DNA of 64,000 nt from Epiperipatus broadwayi (GCA_028023455.1 JAQFVV010012507.1:1304001-1368000); one strand, 5' to 3'; shown: positions 1-14,991, numbered from the stretch's first letter. Notes: generated from the sequence alone by a model not told the origin. Made by a program: numbers and translations.

Positions 1-2938
1 TAACATGTAAAGCAGAATGAATAAAAACAAAGGTTAGTGAAATTGGAAAGAGTGAGTTCTTCAGAAACAAGTTTTAAAGTATCTTTCTATCCCCCTCCCT
101 TCTACACTCTGAAACCTATACTTTCTTAAAACAAAATAATTTAATATTTTAATACTCCTTGTTGCTTCACATTCACTCGCAATTATACACAGGTAAAAGT
201 ATTATTATGTATGTGTGTTTATCCCCATAAAAACCAAAATATTATTTAAAACCCAAAATAATGATACAAAAAAAAAACTATTCTACACATTAATAATATT
301 TCATAACTGTAAATTAATAAACAATCATAATTTTGGTATATACAAAATCATTAATGAAGCTTAAGGTTATCATTAGTAAAAAATTTTTGGTTTTAATTGA
401 TCTGAATTGTCTTTAAAAGTTCTTTAAATAAAATATACCACTTTATTGTTAAAATTTTATTAAGTCTCTGATATCATAAAGAAAATAGATATAAAAAGTC
501 ATATTACTGATTCTTTGTTTTGTGGTGAACTTCCAAGGGTTCAAACTTGTCCTGTTAAATATTTACACCTTTGCGGCAACAATTTCCATTTTCTTTGAAA
601 CTATCTCTTTCTTGAGGTGTATAACTATTTGATGATGATGATTCTAATATGGTTATTTGCTTTAGTGGACTAGTTAGAAATCCTTATATTAATTTTAAAT
701 TTTTCCTGTTCAGCATGATTCTCATAGTGGATGAAATATAGCAGTTGTCTTCACATTTATAATTTTCCCTAGGTTTAAACTCAATCACTGGAACATTTAA
801 TTGGACTCAATGATTAATATTTATTAATAGATTGATCATTTTTCTGATTTCCTTCGAATACAGGTGAATGTTTTCTTCTTTCTATTTAAAACATCTTATC
901 TCTCTCAGTCAGTTGAAAGTGTAGAATATTTTCTTTTTAATTCAGACAAGGCTCTTTTTTTCCTATATGATCTGCAGGCTGATGGTCGGGTAAAAGATGA
1001 GACATATATAAAAAAATTTCTACTCTGCCATTCTTATATCTTTAACCTCCAAAAATTCAATATATATATAAAAAAAATGCCTTGAAATTGGGAATTTTTG
1101 TAGAGTTGAAATGCTTGTCTTTTCTTTTCAATATTTTTAAAATTCTGCTCTCCCAGTCAACTGATTTCAGACTGCTTTTATATCCAATTTTTTTTTTTTG
1201 ACCAATTCATTTTTAGCTGGAGAGTGCAATCTTTTTTAGGAACATTTTTAAAAAAATCACACACCTGTTTTTCAGACAAACTTTTGTCTTGAAGAAAAAA
1301 AATAGTCTTAATCCTTTGTCCTCACATATATCTGTAACATCTAAAATTGGAGTTTCTTCCTTTTGATCTTAGGATGAGACAATTTCAAAATTAGAGTTCT
1401 CACCAAGCTTAAACTCCAAAATGACAAACAATCATTTATAAGATAAAATTGTTGACTCAGACAAAAAAAAAAAATTAACAGACTTTCCTCTTTTAATTTC
1501 AATATGTAATAAGTGAAGATTTCTGTATGTAATGTACACACATTTTTTATCATTCAAACCATTCATAAACTGTCCATTAAAATAATATGAATGCTAGTTT
1601 AAAAATTATAACCCTAATATTTAAAATTAAATCTGTTACTTTTTCAATTCAAATTACAATTATAGAAAAGTAAAATAGAAACAGAATAAGATATTAGAAT
1701 CGATCAAGTGTAGGTTAGTTTTAAAGAAAGTTAATATTTAATACATACAAATGACTAACTAGCTTTTTTAACACACGTTGCCTATATATGTTTTGTAACT
1801 CTATTTAACAAATTGATTATTGAATAACTGAATGTGTAAACAACTAAAGAATATAACTGTTGTCCCCCCCTCTTTCCATCTGTTTTTCTGGACTTAATCC
1901 TGTAGGGTTTAAATTTGGATGCCCTACAGCTTCCTTTGTTATATAAACATATGATGATGATTTTGGTTCTACATTTTTTTTCATGCACATTACTACAAAT
2001 TTAGCTACTGACTAAATTGTAATGGCACTATATATATAAGCCATAATAAGCATATGTAATAAATGATGAATAAATATTTGTTGTACATATACATAAAAAA
2101 AATTGAAATTATCCAGAATAATAAAATGCCAGTCAAATAATATAAGCTAACTTATAATAGTATCAATTCTTGGGATTTGCAACATCTTAGATAATAAATA
2201 ATATTTAAGTTTAAATAAAATAAAACAGAGATATTCTTTGCAATCTAAGATAATGAAAATACCATTGACTAACTATAGCATTGTTAATTGGTTAAAAATC
2301 AAAATCAAAAATCATATATTTACTGTACATTATTTTAACCAGAGAATTGGAATTCATCAGAAAGTGCAGTTAAATTAATAGAGTGTCAAAAATTAGTCAA
2401 CAAAAAATACTTCAAAATATCTTGACATATCTTGATAATTCCTATAAGCAAAAATACATTTTTGTTAAAAATTTAGGCAATTGTCTAATAATATATTATA
2501 CAGAAACCTGTATTTGATATTTTTTCAACAAAAAAACCCCAAGTATTTTGTTTGTTTTCTTTCTTTTAAAAAAATTCATTCATTAATTAATCAGTTAATT
2601 AAATGTGAATTGGAAAAAAAGTCTTCATCATTTGAAAATGTAGCTTCAAATTAAGATCCTAGATTATATTGTATCACACAGATATAAATAAAGACAAACA
2701 AGCACAAACAAATGACAAGTGTTAGATATTTTAGTTAGTTACTTCGCTGATTGATTAATTAAGGGGTCAATTAGTCTAACATACTTATGATTATTTAATC
2801 AATCAGTTAAAATTAATAAGTAAGTTTGTGAGTTAAATTAATTATTAGCTAGTTAGAAAATTAAATAATAGGCTAATTAACCTCTTAACAATTTCTCTAG
2901 TTAACTAGTTAGTTAAAGAAACAAACAGGTAAGTGGAT
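1..2938. other. AT-rich stretch, no supported gene
   Basis: Only short chance reading frames occur here (for example around 864-1085 and 1782-1988), with AT-driven composition and no recognisable domain. No RNA gene or mobile-element protein motif is visible on either strand. Confidence 0.6.
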
Positions 2939-3179
2939 AGCTGTATTTTTATATTGGACTATTTCCATCATCTAATATGTGTGTTGAATGTCTTTAGAAA
3001 AGTTTAATTTTATTTAAATATTCCAAATACATTCAACTGTTAGTAATATCACAGCAAACAGGTTAGTATATGCACCAACTGTTAGTAATATCACAGCAAA
3101 CAGGTTAGTATATGCACCAATTGTTAGTAATATCACAGCATATTAGACGATGGAAATAGTCCAATATAAAAATGCAGCT
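2939..3179. repeat. Foldback: 41-bp inverted repeat around a tandem repeat
   Basis: Arms at 2939-2979 and 3139-3179 are reverse complements with about two mismatches. The sequence between them carries the 42-bp tandem repeat. The layout resembles a small foldback or MITE-like unit, but no target duplication is evident. Confidence 0.7.
3034..3140. repeat. Tandem repeat, 42-bp period, about 2.5 copies
   Basis: A unit containing GTTAGTAATATCACAGCA recurs at a 42-bp period with almost no divergence. It lies inside the loop of the 2939-3179 foldback. Confidence 0.85.
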
Positions 3180-3250
3180 AGAACACCATCATCACAAACC
3201 TTCAGGAAAAGAGGTAAGTGGATAGATTAAGAAATAAAAAGAAGAACGGG

Positions 3251-3731
<481 letters not shown>

Positions 3732-3785
3732 ATAAAGAAAAAAAACAAATTCAGATATGTAGATAGATAGATATATTGATAGATA

Positions 3786-5220
3786 CATAGATATGTGGAT
3801 AAATAATATAGCAGTCTTTAAACACTCAACTATAATGTAAAAAACATTTTAGCATTTTTTCATAATAGAATCATAAAAAAAGGGTTATTATTCATCAAGT
3901 TTACCATCTATTAGTATTTTAGCCTCTAGTTAAAATATCTAAATAAGTATTTACTGATCAATATTATATGATCATTATCTAAAAGAAAAATCATAAGCTG
4001 GATTAGAATCTGTGAAGTATCTTGTGATGCAATAATAGGATACGTACCTTCAATTCCAGATGGGGGAAATCGGAATTTTTTTAAGCATGTCCAACTGATT
4101 TTGAACATAATCATAGTTACGTCAGGTAGATATTTCAATTAGTTTTATGGTATTACAAAGCTCTTAATATTCACAAATATTTAGTTACTTTTCAAAATAA
4201 ATAAACAGATTTGAATTATATTACATTTATGGAAAAAAAAACTATATTTGCAAAACTAAATCATATTTAAAATTGCATTTAAATAAAAAATATTTCTAGT
4301 TACATAAGTAATATATCTGATTATGTTTACACTTAAATTAATTAATATATACATTAATACAGACAGCATATGCAGACATAAAAAAATTAAGTTTTAATTA
4401 CATTTTAATTTATAACTATATTTTATGATATAAATCAGTACTGTAGTTTAATGCTCAACACCTATCGACATAAATTATAATCTTTAAATTGTTTTTCAGA
4501 ATATTAAAGCAAATTTAATTTTAATTTTACATAGTAAACGATCTGATTTAAAACAGTGTATGTTTATATGTATGTATATGCCTACATACAATTAGAGAAA
4601 CCTAATTGTATCGAAATACTTCTATTATTAATATATTTTTCTCAATGTTTGTAGATATTTGTTTGAAATGTAAGAATGTGCCTAAATTGCAATTTTACTT
4701 GTATAAGTATGTGCTGTTGAATAGAAAGAGATAATTAATTAAAAGAACAGAGTTTGATTCTCACCTATATAAAGAGGTATAATAGACATATATGATCTCC
4801 AAAGTTAAAAGAAATATATTAATTTTTAACCTAATAAAAAATACAGTAATTAATAATCAATTACTTATTTATAAATGGAAAGCATTTAAAAACTTAGAAA
4901 GCAAATTAGAAAAAAAAATCAATATAATTAGTTAATTCATCAAATAAAAATTTTAATATTTCATTATATAATAAAGTTTGAAAAAAAATTAAAAGCCAGT
5001 ATGATTTTATGTATTCTTATTGCATCATAAAAATAGTAAATTTATAAAGTCTATAGAATCCTAACATAAATGGTGTTTCTCCAGCCATTAGTAGTGATCC
5101 ACATCCTTGCATACAACTGTTTTTATCCTGTGGTTAAATGTTTATCCATAGTAAACGACTACAATTCAATTTATATTACTGAAACAGATTTATTTTTGAT
5201 GGCATCATCTTGGATGATAA
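3786..5220. other. AT-rich stretch, no supported gene
   Basis: No coding domain is recognised. A minus-strand segment at about 4050-4097 is bounded by AG and a donor-like GTACGT and keeps one open frame. This is too weak to annotate as an exon. Confidence 0.5.
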
Positions 5221-5275
5221 GTCAAATAATAATAATAAAAAGAAGAATAAGAAATAGAAGGAGGAGGAGAAAAAG

Positions 5276-5449
<174 letters not shown>

Positions 5450-5459
5450 TTTATTCATT

Positions 5460-8440
5460 TATAATTAATAAAATAATTAGTAATAAATTTTAACATATTT
5501 ATTTCACTTATAATTGTTAAAAAGAATATCCTTGAGTAAATTCTTACTCCTAAATTGAAAAGCAATTATTTAAAAATGTTAAATACATGATATAAAAATA
5601 AAAAATAGAAAATACCATATAGAAATAGTGAAACAAAAAAAAAAAAATAAAGAGATATATAGTACAAAACTAATGCTAAGTGAACACAAATATTAAAGTT
5701 ATTTTATTAAAAAAAAATAGAAAGCATCAACAATCTGTCTCCATAAATAATCAAATTTATCTTTACATTTTAATGTTGTAGTGTCTATTTTTTCCATCTA
5801 TCTTCAAACAATAATTGAAATTATAATATATTCTTTCACCATCATAAAGAATGTTTGACTAATGTAAAAACCAATAAAAAGCACTTCACAGTTTATTAAA
5901 TGTATAGTTTCTACACATCATTCCATATTACCTTATCTAAGGAATTCTATCTTTTATACAATAAATTTTAGCTTATGCATCGTAACTTAATTTTCATTCA
6001 TTATGAAGCCATCCAATTTTTCTTATATATTGATAATTGATGGAAATATATGGCTTTTTAGCAGCAGACACTATTTATTTGATGTTTATTCATTTAACAA
6101 TACATAGTGGCTAATCAGGCTAATATTAATTTTATCTAATTTAAACATTTTTAACTGAATCCAGTTTGTTTCTGTACTTATATGGTTAATGACTTCTAAA
6201 AATTTCTATTTTATATCTAGAAGGACATAGACAAATAGTAGATTTTCATACTGATTGTATAAAATATTCCTATATATATTTTCTATAGTATATTTTTATC
6301 ATAACTTAAATCACAAATTTATATTTGAAGAGAACTTGAGAATCACATTGTGTTCTTTAAACGTTAAAGTTCCTCATGAAATTTGAAAATAACATTCTAA
6401 TTTTATTTATAAATGCCAAAATGTTCTTGCCCAACATCTAATGTGAAATCAAGTAACTATTAGATTTTAAATGTTCATTTTTATTAAACTTCTATTTACT
6501 ATAATCTGATTAACATAAGAGATTATTTTTTGGTTTACATTTTTGTCAGTAAGGAGCTTTGAGCTTAAATCTAGTGTATCTGAGTCTTTTTGATAGCAGC
6601 ACTAGAGTAGAATAAATTGATTAATCTCAAAAAGCATTGTTCAAGTTGAAGGCATATGTTGTAATTTAAACTAAAGATGTTCTGCTTGGAGTAAAATGCA
6701 AAATTAATGAGTTTTTAAATAATAAAATGTAATTATAAAACTAAGGATGCTAAAATATATAGATATTAAACTGGTATCAGATCTATATAATTATGAAAGC
6801 AAGTAAGCTTGTATTCAAAACCATAAGTTGTGTTTTTTTTAATTCCAATCTGGTAGTTTAATATTTAAAAAATTAATAAAATTTGACTGATGAATTAAAG
6901 GTATATTAAATCGAAAAGATTTTACTAGATTCAAGTTTAATGCTCTTTTCCTGGCAAAGACCATTAGACAGAAACTAATCTGAAGATATGGATGGGTCAT
7001 TACTTGATATGATTTATTAAGCATTATCATCAATTATCTATTGATTAGTTAGACTTTGTTCCTGAATACTCTTATTTATAATCATCTAAACATGATCAAA
7101 AATTTAATCTTCTATTTGTATTAAAATACTTAACATGATTTTGCTTCTTATTATTCAGACACTCGTTTCTTTTACTCTGCCAAGAATATGTCTAGTTTAT
7201 ATTACAATTCCTTGAAGTAGTATATTAAATTTTAAATCTTTCTAAATATTTTTATCACAGAAAATCAAATTACTAACCATTTGCAATATATTTTAAAATG
7301 AAATTATTAGTTTCATAACTAGATCAAGTTTTTAAATACTAATAATATCATCCATCAGCTTTATTTCTATTACAATTTGAAAAGCCTATTTCTACTACAA
7401 CTTGAAAGGCCTTATCAAATTTAGAAACTCCAAATAAATTATATCAAAGACTTTAAATACTAATTTTTTTCATGTTTAATGTATTTTTTTCCAACCAAAC
7501 TTATGTATAAACTTTCGGCAAATGAAAATTGCTTTTTATATTTTTAACAATTAATGATAGTTTAAAGTTAAATTTGTAACCATATACAGCCTATTAAATA
7601 AATAACAACCAAATATTTTTATTAAACCAAATGTTATAATCTATTATTTAATAATGTTCTTAAAGCATATCTAGTTATTTTTATATACTTTATAACAATG
7701 TGAAATATAAAAAGTATGAATTAATTGCAAACATAATATGGGAACTTTTTTAAACAAAAAATTTAACTTAATCAATTTTTAGTAATATATATATTGTAAC
7801 TTTTTATTAATTATCCATGGTAAGAATGGAATATATAATGTAAATTATAGTTCCAAAATTTTAAATTTATAATTTAGATAATAATGTTGAACTTGGGTAT
7901 AACAGTAATAAATGATTTAATATATAAAGTTTAAAAAGAAAATTCTGTAGAGATTTAATAATTTTTGTTATTTATAATCATTTATAATATAATCTACTAT
8001 ATAATCTTAAAACAATAAATGTCCAATCTAAATAAACATCATTACTTATAAATTTGACTCTAATTTATTTTCAATACAATGCTTTTTTAAAAAGCTAAAA
8101 ATATAAAATTGTAGTCAATGAAAGAAGGAACAATTATTTATTACAAGATAATTTGCAATTATTATAATTATAATATCTTTTAAACAAAAATATTTATTAT
8201 CAAACTTTAGGAATAAATTCACTTAATAATATCATTTATTAAAAAGATGATCAGAACTAAAATTTGATTTTCAAGTAGTGATTTAAATTAATTTTATTTT
8301 TAAAATATTTTTTGTTGTTGATTTCAATTATTTTAAAATAGAAAGAGAAAAATCTTTAAGTTAAAAAACTGTACATGTTGATTTGGAATTGGCCAATGAG
8401 AGTTGCATAAATATTTCTCTAATGTCATTTTATTCTGGAA
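5460..8440. other. AT-rich stretch, no supported gene
   Basis: No protein domain, RNA gene or repeat with clear borders is recognised over about 3 kb. Short frames such as that at 6839-7033 have no recognisable features. Confidence 0.55.
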
Positions 8441-8445
8441 TTTGT

Positions 8446-8463
8446 ATAATAATAATAATAATA

Positions 8464-8528
<65 letters not shown>

Positions 8529-8551
8529 AATAATAATAATAATAATAATAA
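8446..8551. repeat. (AAT)n-(ATG)n-(AAT)n microsatellite
   Basis: AAT units give way to about 21 ATG units and then AAT again, followed by a few AAC units. Low-complexity frames (poly-Met, poly-Asp, poly-Ser) arise from it. Confidence 0.95.
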
Positions 8552-8559
8552 CAACAACA

Positions 8560-11500
8560 ACACAGCAGATGATCTGGAAAAAAAAGATTCAAGAAAAATT
8601 TAAAGCAGATAAAAATCTCAATTTATTTCTCAGGAAAAACAATTATAAAACTTAAAAATATTTAAAATCTTAAGTAGTAAAATCATTTTTAAAAAGTAGC
8701 CTAAAATATTTTCAAGTAATTATTAACCCTGTGGAGTAAGCTAAATTAGTCTTCATTATGACTAAAGTGCCAATCTTGATCATCTTATAGCCAAAACAAT
8801 GCCCAAAGGAGTTTGAAAAACCAAAGTTGTTATTTTAATTGTGTCTATGATAATCATGATAAAGAAAAATCAATTATATTGCTTCAAAAAAAATGTAACT
8901 AGTCACTGTAAGAAAGCATTCATTTATCTATTTTAAATTAAGCATTTTTATTGATCATATATTAAATGTAAAAAACAAATTAAAAATTCCTAAAACTAAA
9001 TTTGTAAAGTTAATAGAAATATTTTATAGAACATTAAAAATAATTAATTTGTTATGAAGGATGTATGAAAAGAAAGTGTAATCTTCATTTTGAATTAAAC
9101 AATCGATTCATAAGAAATATTTTTTTTTTGCAAAATTCTGAAGAAAATATTTAACTTATATTTAGAAAAAAAAATATTTCTAACTTTTAATGGTAGAAGA
9201 ACAAACATAACTGAGTTTAAAATGTACTATAAAATAGAAATTTAAATGAATTATCCAATATGTGTTTAAAATTTTAAAAGACTAATAAATACCAGGAAAA
9301 GGAGAAAAATCAAAAAGTAAACTTATTGATGAATTATTTGAACATGTTTTAAAGTTTGTGCAGCATGGGAGAATAATGTGAGATTTTAAAAATATTTCAT
9401 AAACTTTTCATAGTGCATTTGGAGGAGCAAGACTATGTATATGCAAATTAAAAGTAGCTAAGAAGGAAGGATGCATTCAATTTAAAATTTTGTCCAGTTA
9501 GTGTGTGCTTGTTTGTTCATGTTTTGTTTAACTATACATGTCTTTTAACAGAGAGAAGATAGGAGAAGTACCTCAATGCATGAAGAATGGTAAACATTTA
9601 CAGGGTAAACATCGTAATATTAAAATAGAAACTGGAAATGTGTTTTTAAAAAAAAATTAAATTTAAATTTATCACTAATATTCTTCTTGTGTAAAATGAA
9701 ATATAAATGCAAAGTATTTTTATAGTGACAAATTAAAGAATTTATGTTTGCAATTTGGTATATAATGTTAAAGGTATGTTTAAATATAGAGAGTAATCAT
9801 GAGTTATAATGTGAAATTGTATGCATGGGGAACATAATGTTAAATGTATATTTTGACCAGTATATACTCCAACAAATTTAGTGTAATAGGATTATCTGAA
9901 AGGAATGACAAACTAAATTATAAAATATAATGTATTTATAAAAGTAGGAAAAAATGGATATTGATGTAAGACATCTTCATGATCTCATTTGTTATAAAGA
10001 AAAAATATCCTATTGATAATAATAATTGAAATAGATTATTTGTTGTGTAACATGATTATAGATATGCATAGAAAATTATCACATGTAGAAGATTATATTA
10101 TGTTGTTAGTCTAGAATTAGTAGAGCAATAGATGCCAAATACACAATCGAGGAAGAGAGTTAAAATTCCAGGATATGATAAAATATCATCCTGAAGAACT
10201 GAGAAATAGTTAAGTGGAAGTAATCTGTGTGATACCCATATATTGATTGGAAAGAGATGGGAGAGTTTCCTATAAAGAAATGAGGATAGTATATACCATA
10301 AGTGCTCAAGGAAGAAACCAAGGAAAAATGTAGGTAGAATCATTAAGAAAATGACTGCCTGCCAAAATATGACACCTCATATTTAAAAGAAACCTCTATC
10401 CCTTTTATTAGGTTATATTATTCAATATAATATTTAATAAAATTAGTTTCTCATCAATAAAGCTTTAGGTAAATAATAATAATATAGGAGGCATCAAACG
10501 TAAATGAAATATTTAAAAGATTTTATAATTTCTTCCTAAATCTTGATAGATTTACTTGAAGGTAAAACCCAGTATAGAACAAATATTTTATGTTTGAATA
10601 GTAATTTGAATAAATTACTAGATGAGTAAAAATAACTGAGATCAAAGAACACTATAAAATATAAGTGATAGAGATAATGAAGGCATAAATGAATTGTACA
10701 ATATGGAAAGAGTTTTTAGCTAAGTATTCATTTTAATTACATTATAAATTTTGTCTTTTTTTTTATTTACCATGTCAGTAATAACTTTGTTAATAAAATG
10801 GAAGTGTAATATTTTAGACCAAATTTCAAATATAAAATATAATTTAATTATTACAAGAATATTGATGTATTGGGAGTGACCAAATATCAGGTAATATGGA
10901 AAATGATTGTTAAGACACTTATGACTCATGAATGATGTAACTATAGCATATTAGTATGAAAGCATACACAATAAGAAAAAAATAATAAACTTATAATTAA
11001 AAGAAAAAAAGAACTAAATACTAACTATAGGAAGGTTGATTTTATATGATAACCACTATGTACTTGTAAAGAATGTAAATAATTAGCTGTTAATATAAAA
11101 CAGTTTAATGCTTTTTTTTTGTTGTTAATTAAGTATTTAACTTTATATGTATAACTATTTGTTATTTATTTTTAGTGCTGTAAATAAATGAATATTTTGA
11201 TTTAAACTGTCTCATAGTAATTTTATTGAGTCTGAGAGTCATTTCCATCAGAAATTTGTATCAATAAAGCACCATATTTACATAAAATTACACATACAAA
11301 ATTATGATTACATGCCTCATTTAAAAAGCTATGCTTAAGAGTATATAATTACTACATTAACAATTAATTGTTTTTAAATTATTAACTATCTTAAAGAAAG
11401 CTTGTGGTTCTTCATATTTTTATTGGATATAAAAGAGTCTTGAAAAGTCATGTGAAAAATATTATTAGGTACTACAAAAGGGAGAGCATATAATAGAAAT

Positions 11501-12390
11501 TAGCAATATGTATGAGAGTCACATTCTAATTTTGTAACTTAAGGTGAAATATATATTATACCATAATTTACAAGTATTATATAATTTCAAAGTACAAGTT
11601 GCTAACCAAATATATTTTAAGGTTTGTTAATTCTGAAGGAGTTAATTACAATGGGTGAATGCTAACTAATTAAGAGATGTATATCATTAAAGTAAATTCG
11701 GTAGATAATAATGGTGTGATGAAGCTTTTATTATAAGATAATAAGTATTCTATCGTAATTGTTGTTAACATAAGGAGGAGAATAAATCTTAGGAAAAGTA
11801 GATTAAATTATTTAAAGGAAGGAAATGAGTAGATAATGAGTGTTAATTTCCATATCTTATTATTATAGTTAGATTAAGTTTCTAATAGGAGATTAGTCAA
11901 GGTTTTTAACAGTATGTTTTTTATTAAATGCTTCGATCCCAGTAAAATCCCTCTTGTGATTAAATTATTTAATTATCAATCTAATTGTTACATTGGATTT
12001 TAGAATAGAATACTTATGAGCCCTGAGATAGCCATAGGATGGCATCAAATATTTTAAGTTAATGTAATTTGGATAATGTTTTTATTTTTAGGATTCCTAA
12101 ATTGTAGAAGAGTAGTTATTTCATTATTTAAATGAAATGTTATATTAGTCATTTTTATTGTGGGAATTTTTCTAATGATTATAATAGGATAGTAGCAGAA
12201 GAATTGTCACAATAGCATTGTCAATGTGTGGTGTATTTTATATATTTCTCAATGTTAAAACCATTCTCTTGTAATCAATCCTAAAGTCTATCTTATGTTT
12301 TAATATTTAGAAAGTTTCAAGACCCATGGTAAATAAAGAAGGCAGAGTAAGACAGATAAGTGTGTTGGAAGAACCAGAAGGGAAGGTTAC
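8560..12390. other. AT-rich stretch, no supported gene
   Basis: No conserved domain, element border or RNA gene is seen. Frames at 10098-10343 and 10720-10929 (minus) have ordinary AT-rich composition and no motif. Confidence 0.55.
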
Positions 12391-12880
12391 TATATATATA
12401 TATATATTGTAATGATATATAAATATGTTGTTACATTAAATTGAAATAAAAACTTTTAAGTTCGCAAATAAAAATAAATGTATTAAAAAAAAAAAACTAA
12501 ATGCTAAAATTAAAATGTTTGTTAAACGTATATATTCACACAGATGCTAAACTTTAAAAATATTTTTTTTTATAAATAAAAAAAGGATATTTGAACGTTT
12601 TTTTTTTTATAAAAAATACAAGATTTAAATATAAAAATATTTAAATAAAGAAATAACGTAAGTAAAAATAAAAACAGGTATTAATTAATTCCAGTAATCT
12701 GTAAATGGAAATGATTGTTTATTAATTATCCAAAAGCTGTGTAATTAAAAAGTCAGATGAAAAGTTAGATAAGAAAATAAAGAGAAATTAGCTTGACCAA
12801 TGGAAGCAACAAGCCTCAGCCCAAACCTGAATGAAAAGGATGGTTTAGTGATGTTTTGTTGGTTGAATCTGTGTGGATAC

Positions 12881-12888
12881 TATAAAAG
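12881..12888 (+). promoter_or_regulatory. TATA box in 5' LTR, copy 1
   Basis: TATAAAAG lies about 475 bp from the LTR start. The same octamer sits at nearly the same offset in all five LTR copies in the window, which supports it as the U3 promoter. Confidence 0.6.
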
Positions 12889-13742
12889 GAGAAATACATT
12901 TTTCCTGACAGTTTTTCTGGCTTGTTTTTGAGGGTCATGATAGGACGCACATATCACACTCTCTCTCTATTTTAAAAATGAACTGACTGTGATACCAAAA
13001 TGAACCAGCTAATGCTACTTCCGGAACTCCTGACCGGGTTTTCAAATTAAGACTCCGTGGAAATTTACATCAAGGGCAGTGATTCTTCTACTGTAAGCTA
13101 TTGACATGAACTCTAAAATTTAAAAATAATTAAGAATTTTCATTCAAGCTTATGAACTTCTATCTGACTTTTAAGTTTAAAATCAATTGAAAATGTTTAA
13201 ATTTATATGTTTTGCGTTGATAAACATCATTTCCATTTTATTATTTTTTATTTGTATTAATACTTATCGTATAAATTATTTAAATGCATGAAATTTAAAG
13301 TTGGATATAGACATTGCATAGATTCATTAGCGGTTAATTGTGTTGCTGTTTCATAGTCAATTGGAATATATAAGTCATCATGTCACTGTGGCATCTTATG
13401 ATGAATGCTATTGGGTTTTTTTGTATTCCCTATGCAATTGACATTATCTATGACTTTGTATTTTCATCAGTTATGTTTATTTTGGAATGTTTTTAACTGT
13501 GGAATCTGTGCAACCAATCTATACTCAACATTTTAAAACAAATTGTATAAAATTCATCTGTGCAAATGTAATTAAATGTTAAATTTAAGTTGGGTGTGAA
13601 TGGCTGTTTAGATTTGTAAAGTTATATATATAGTTTAAGGGAGGGTAATCTTAGGTTATTCATTTCGTGGTTGAATTGGCTCAATAGATTGGATATATTT
13701 GTGTAATTAGTAGATGTAGTATGAGATCTGCTATGGGCAGGA

Positions 13743-14006
13743 TTGCATACATACACCACATACCTTCTCTTTGCCTATGGATGGGTTGTAAATCAGCAAA
13801 GGACCACAGTCCATTTCCTATGGAGTTTTTTGTTTATTGTTCTACTCACCAACAGGTGTAGCATTCCTGTTGGTGGAGAGACAATGTCTTCTCTAACTCT
13901 ACTTACTGTTCAGATGTACATTCCTGACAGTATAGTATTTTGTGTTGTTTTATTTTCATGCTACATTGAATACATAAATGTATCAGATGGATTGATGCCA
14001 TTTTGA
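13743..14006 (+). CDS. Small hydrophobic frame inside the LTR (unknown)
   Basis: This 87-codon frame lies in the 3' half of the LTR and is not recognised. It predicts two hydrophobic stretches (around the HFLWSFLFIVLL and SIVFCVVLFSCYI segments). The partner LTR keeps the same frame over about 70 residues, but a 1-nt indel changes the beginning. In the inverted solo LTR the homologous DNA is present, but the frame is scrambled. That argues against strong protein-level constraint, and it may simply be a chance frame in a young duplicated sequence. I annotate it only because it is shared. Confidence 0.2.
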   Translation: MHTYTTYLLFAYGWVVNQQRTTVHFLWSFLFIVLLTNRCSIPVGGETMSSLTLLTVQMYIPDSIVFCVVLFSCYIEYINVSDGLMPF

Positions 14007-14471
14007 CTGCGAACTTTTGGCCTAAGGTTAAATAAGGGAAAGAATATTTTCTTGTCAAATGCAGATCTATGTAGTCTATTCATACTTGACTCACTAAATA
14101 AATATTAAACTCCTTATTGCAATATATTTAAATGTAAATTTAAAGATTAATATAAAAATCTAAAATGTTAAACTTATTCCTCAAATTAGAATGATTTTAT
14201 ATGTGCGTAAATAAATATTTTTATGTGTTAATTTCTGGCAGTGGCTTTTATTATTTTTTATATTTAAGATATAAAGTTATATTTTATAATCTCTGCTACT
14301 CCCTGAGCTAGTGACTTGGGCTAATGATTTAAATATTTAAATAAAGTGGAATCTTAACAGTGCATATCTGCCTACTTTATAAATTTTTCTAGACTCAAAT
14401 GCTTAGATGGCGCCCCTGTAGTGCAGATTGCAGTTAGATTCGATCTTCACTTTCTTTACGATCGTTATAAC

Positions 14472-14489
14472 TGGCACCCAACGAGGGGC
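14472..14489 (+). promoter_or_regulatory. Primer-binding site, tRNA-Lys type
   Basis: TGGCACCCAACGAGGGGC starts one base after the LTR end. It matches the known 18-nt tRNA-Lys(1,2) primer-binding site at 16 positions. Copy 2 has a differently mutated version at the same place, so the two together point to the same tRNA. Confidence 0.8.
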
Positions 14490-14991
14490 CAATCTTTAAT
14501 AAACATGAGTGCCCTGAGAATTTTAAAAGTGAATCATGCCCGTAATATTTTCTGAAATTATTATAAATATATTTGTTGTATTGATGTGGAGTTACAGTTT
14601 GAAATTTTGTCTTAAAGGTACTGGCAGTAAGAAAAATTGTGCATATGTAAAGATAAATACGAGGAATAAAAAAGTAATAAATAAAACATAATTAATTAAC
14701 ATAAATCATAATTTTTTAAAAAAAAAAAGTCTTGTTTAAAATCTAATCATCTAACTTGCCTAAAGAATACTTAAAAGTATAAGAAAAGAAACATGGAAGG
14801 GAGGTGGCAGAAATTTGGCTGGTAGTAAGGAATCATCAGTCAACATTTTTTTTATCAATATATTTGTAATTACTGTTTTGTCTTTTAAAAAAAAAAGTTT
14901 TGTCCTTTTGAAATTTCATATTTAACAAATTTGTGTAATGTAATTACTAACACTAAGTTAATTCTGTTTTTTTTTAATGTTTTTATTTTTT

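Larger units (their letters stand above)
12408..14470 (+). repeat. 5' LTR of LTR element copy 1
   Basis: It begins TGTAATGATATATAAAT and ends at ATCGTTATAA just before the primer-binding site. The start and end are imperfect inverted repeats (TGTAACGAT against ATCGTTAYA), as expected for LTR termini. A TATAAAAG box lies 473 bp in. The LTR also holds a conserved 0.5-kb block with a short hydrophobic frame (13743-14006) that the other complete copy lacks. Confidence 0.85.

Noticed and set aside
8333-8655. Poly-Met, poly-Asp and poly-Ser frames
   Set aside because: Translations of the ATG/AAT microsatellite.
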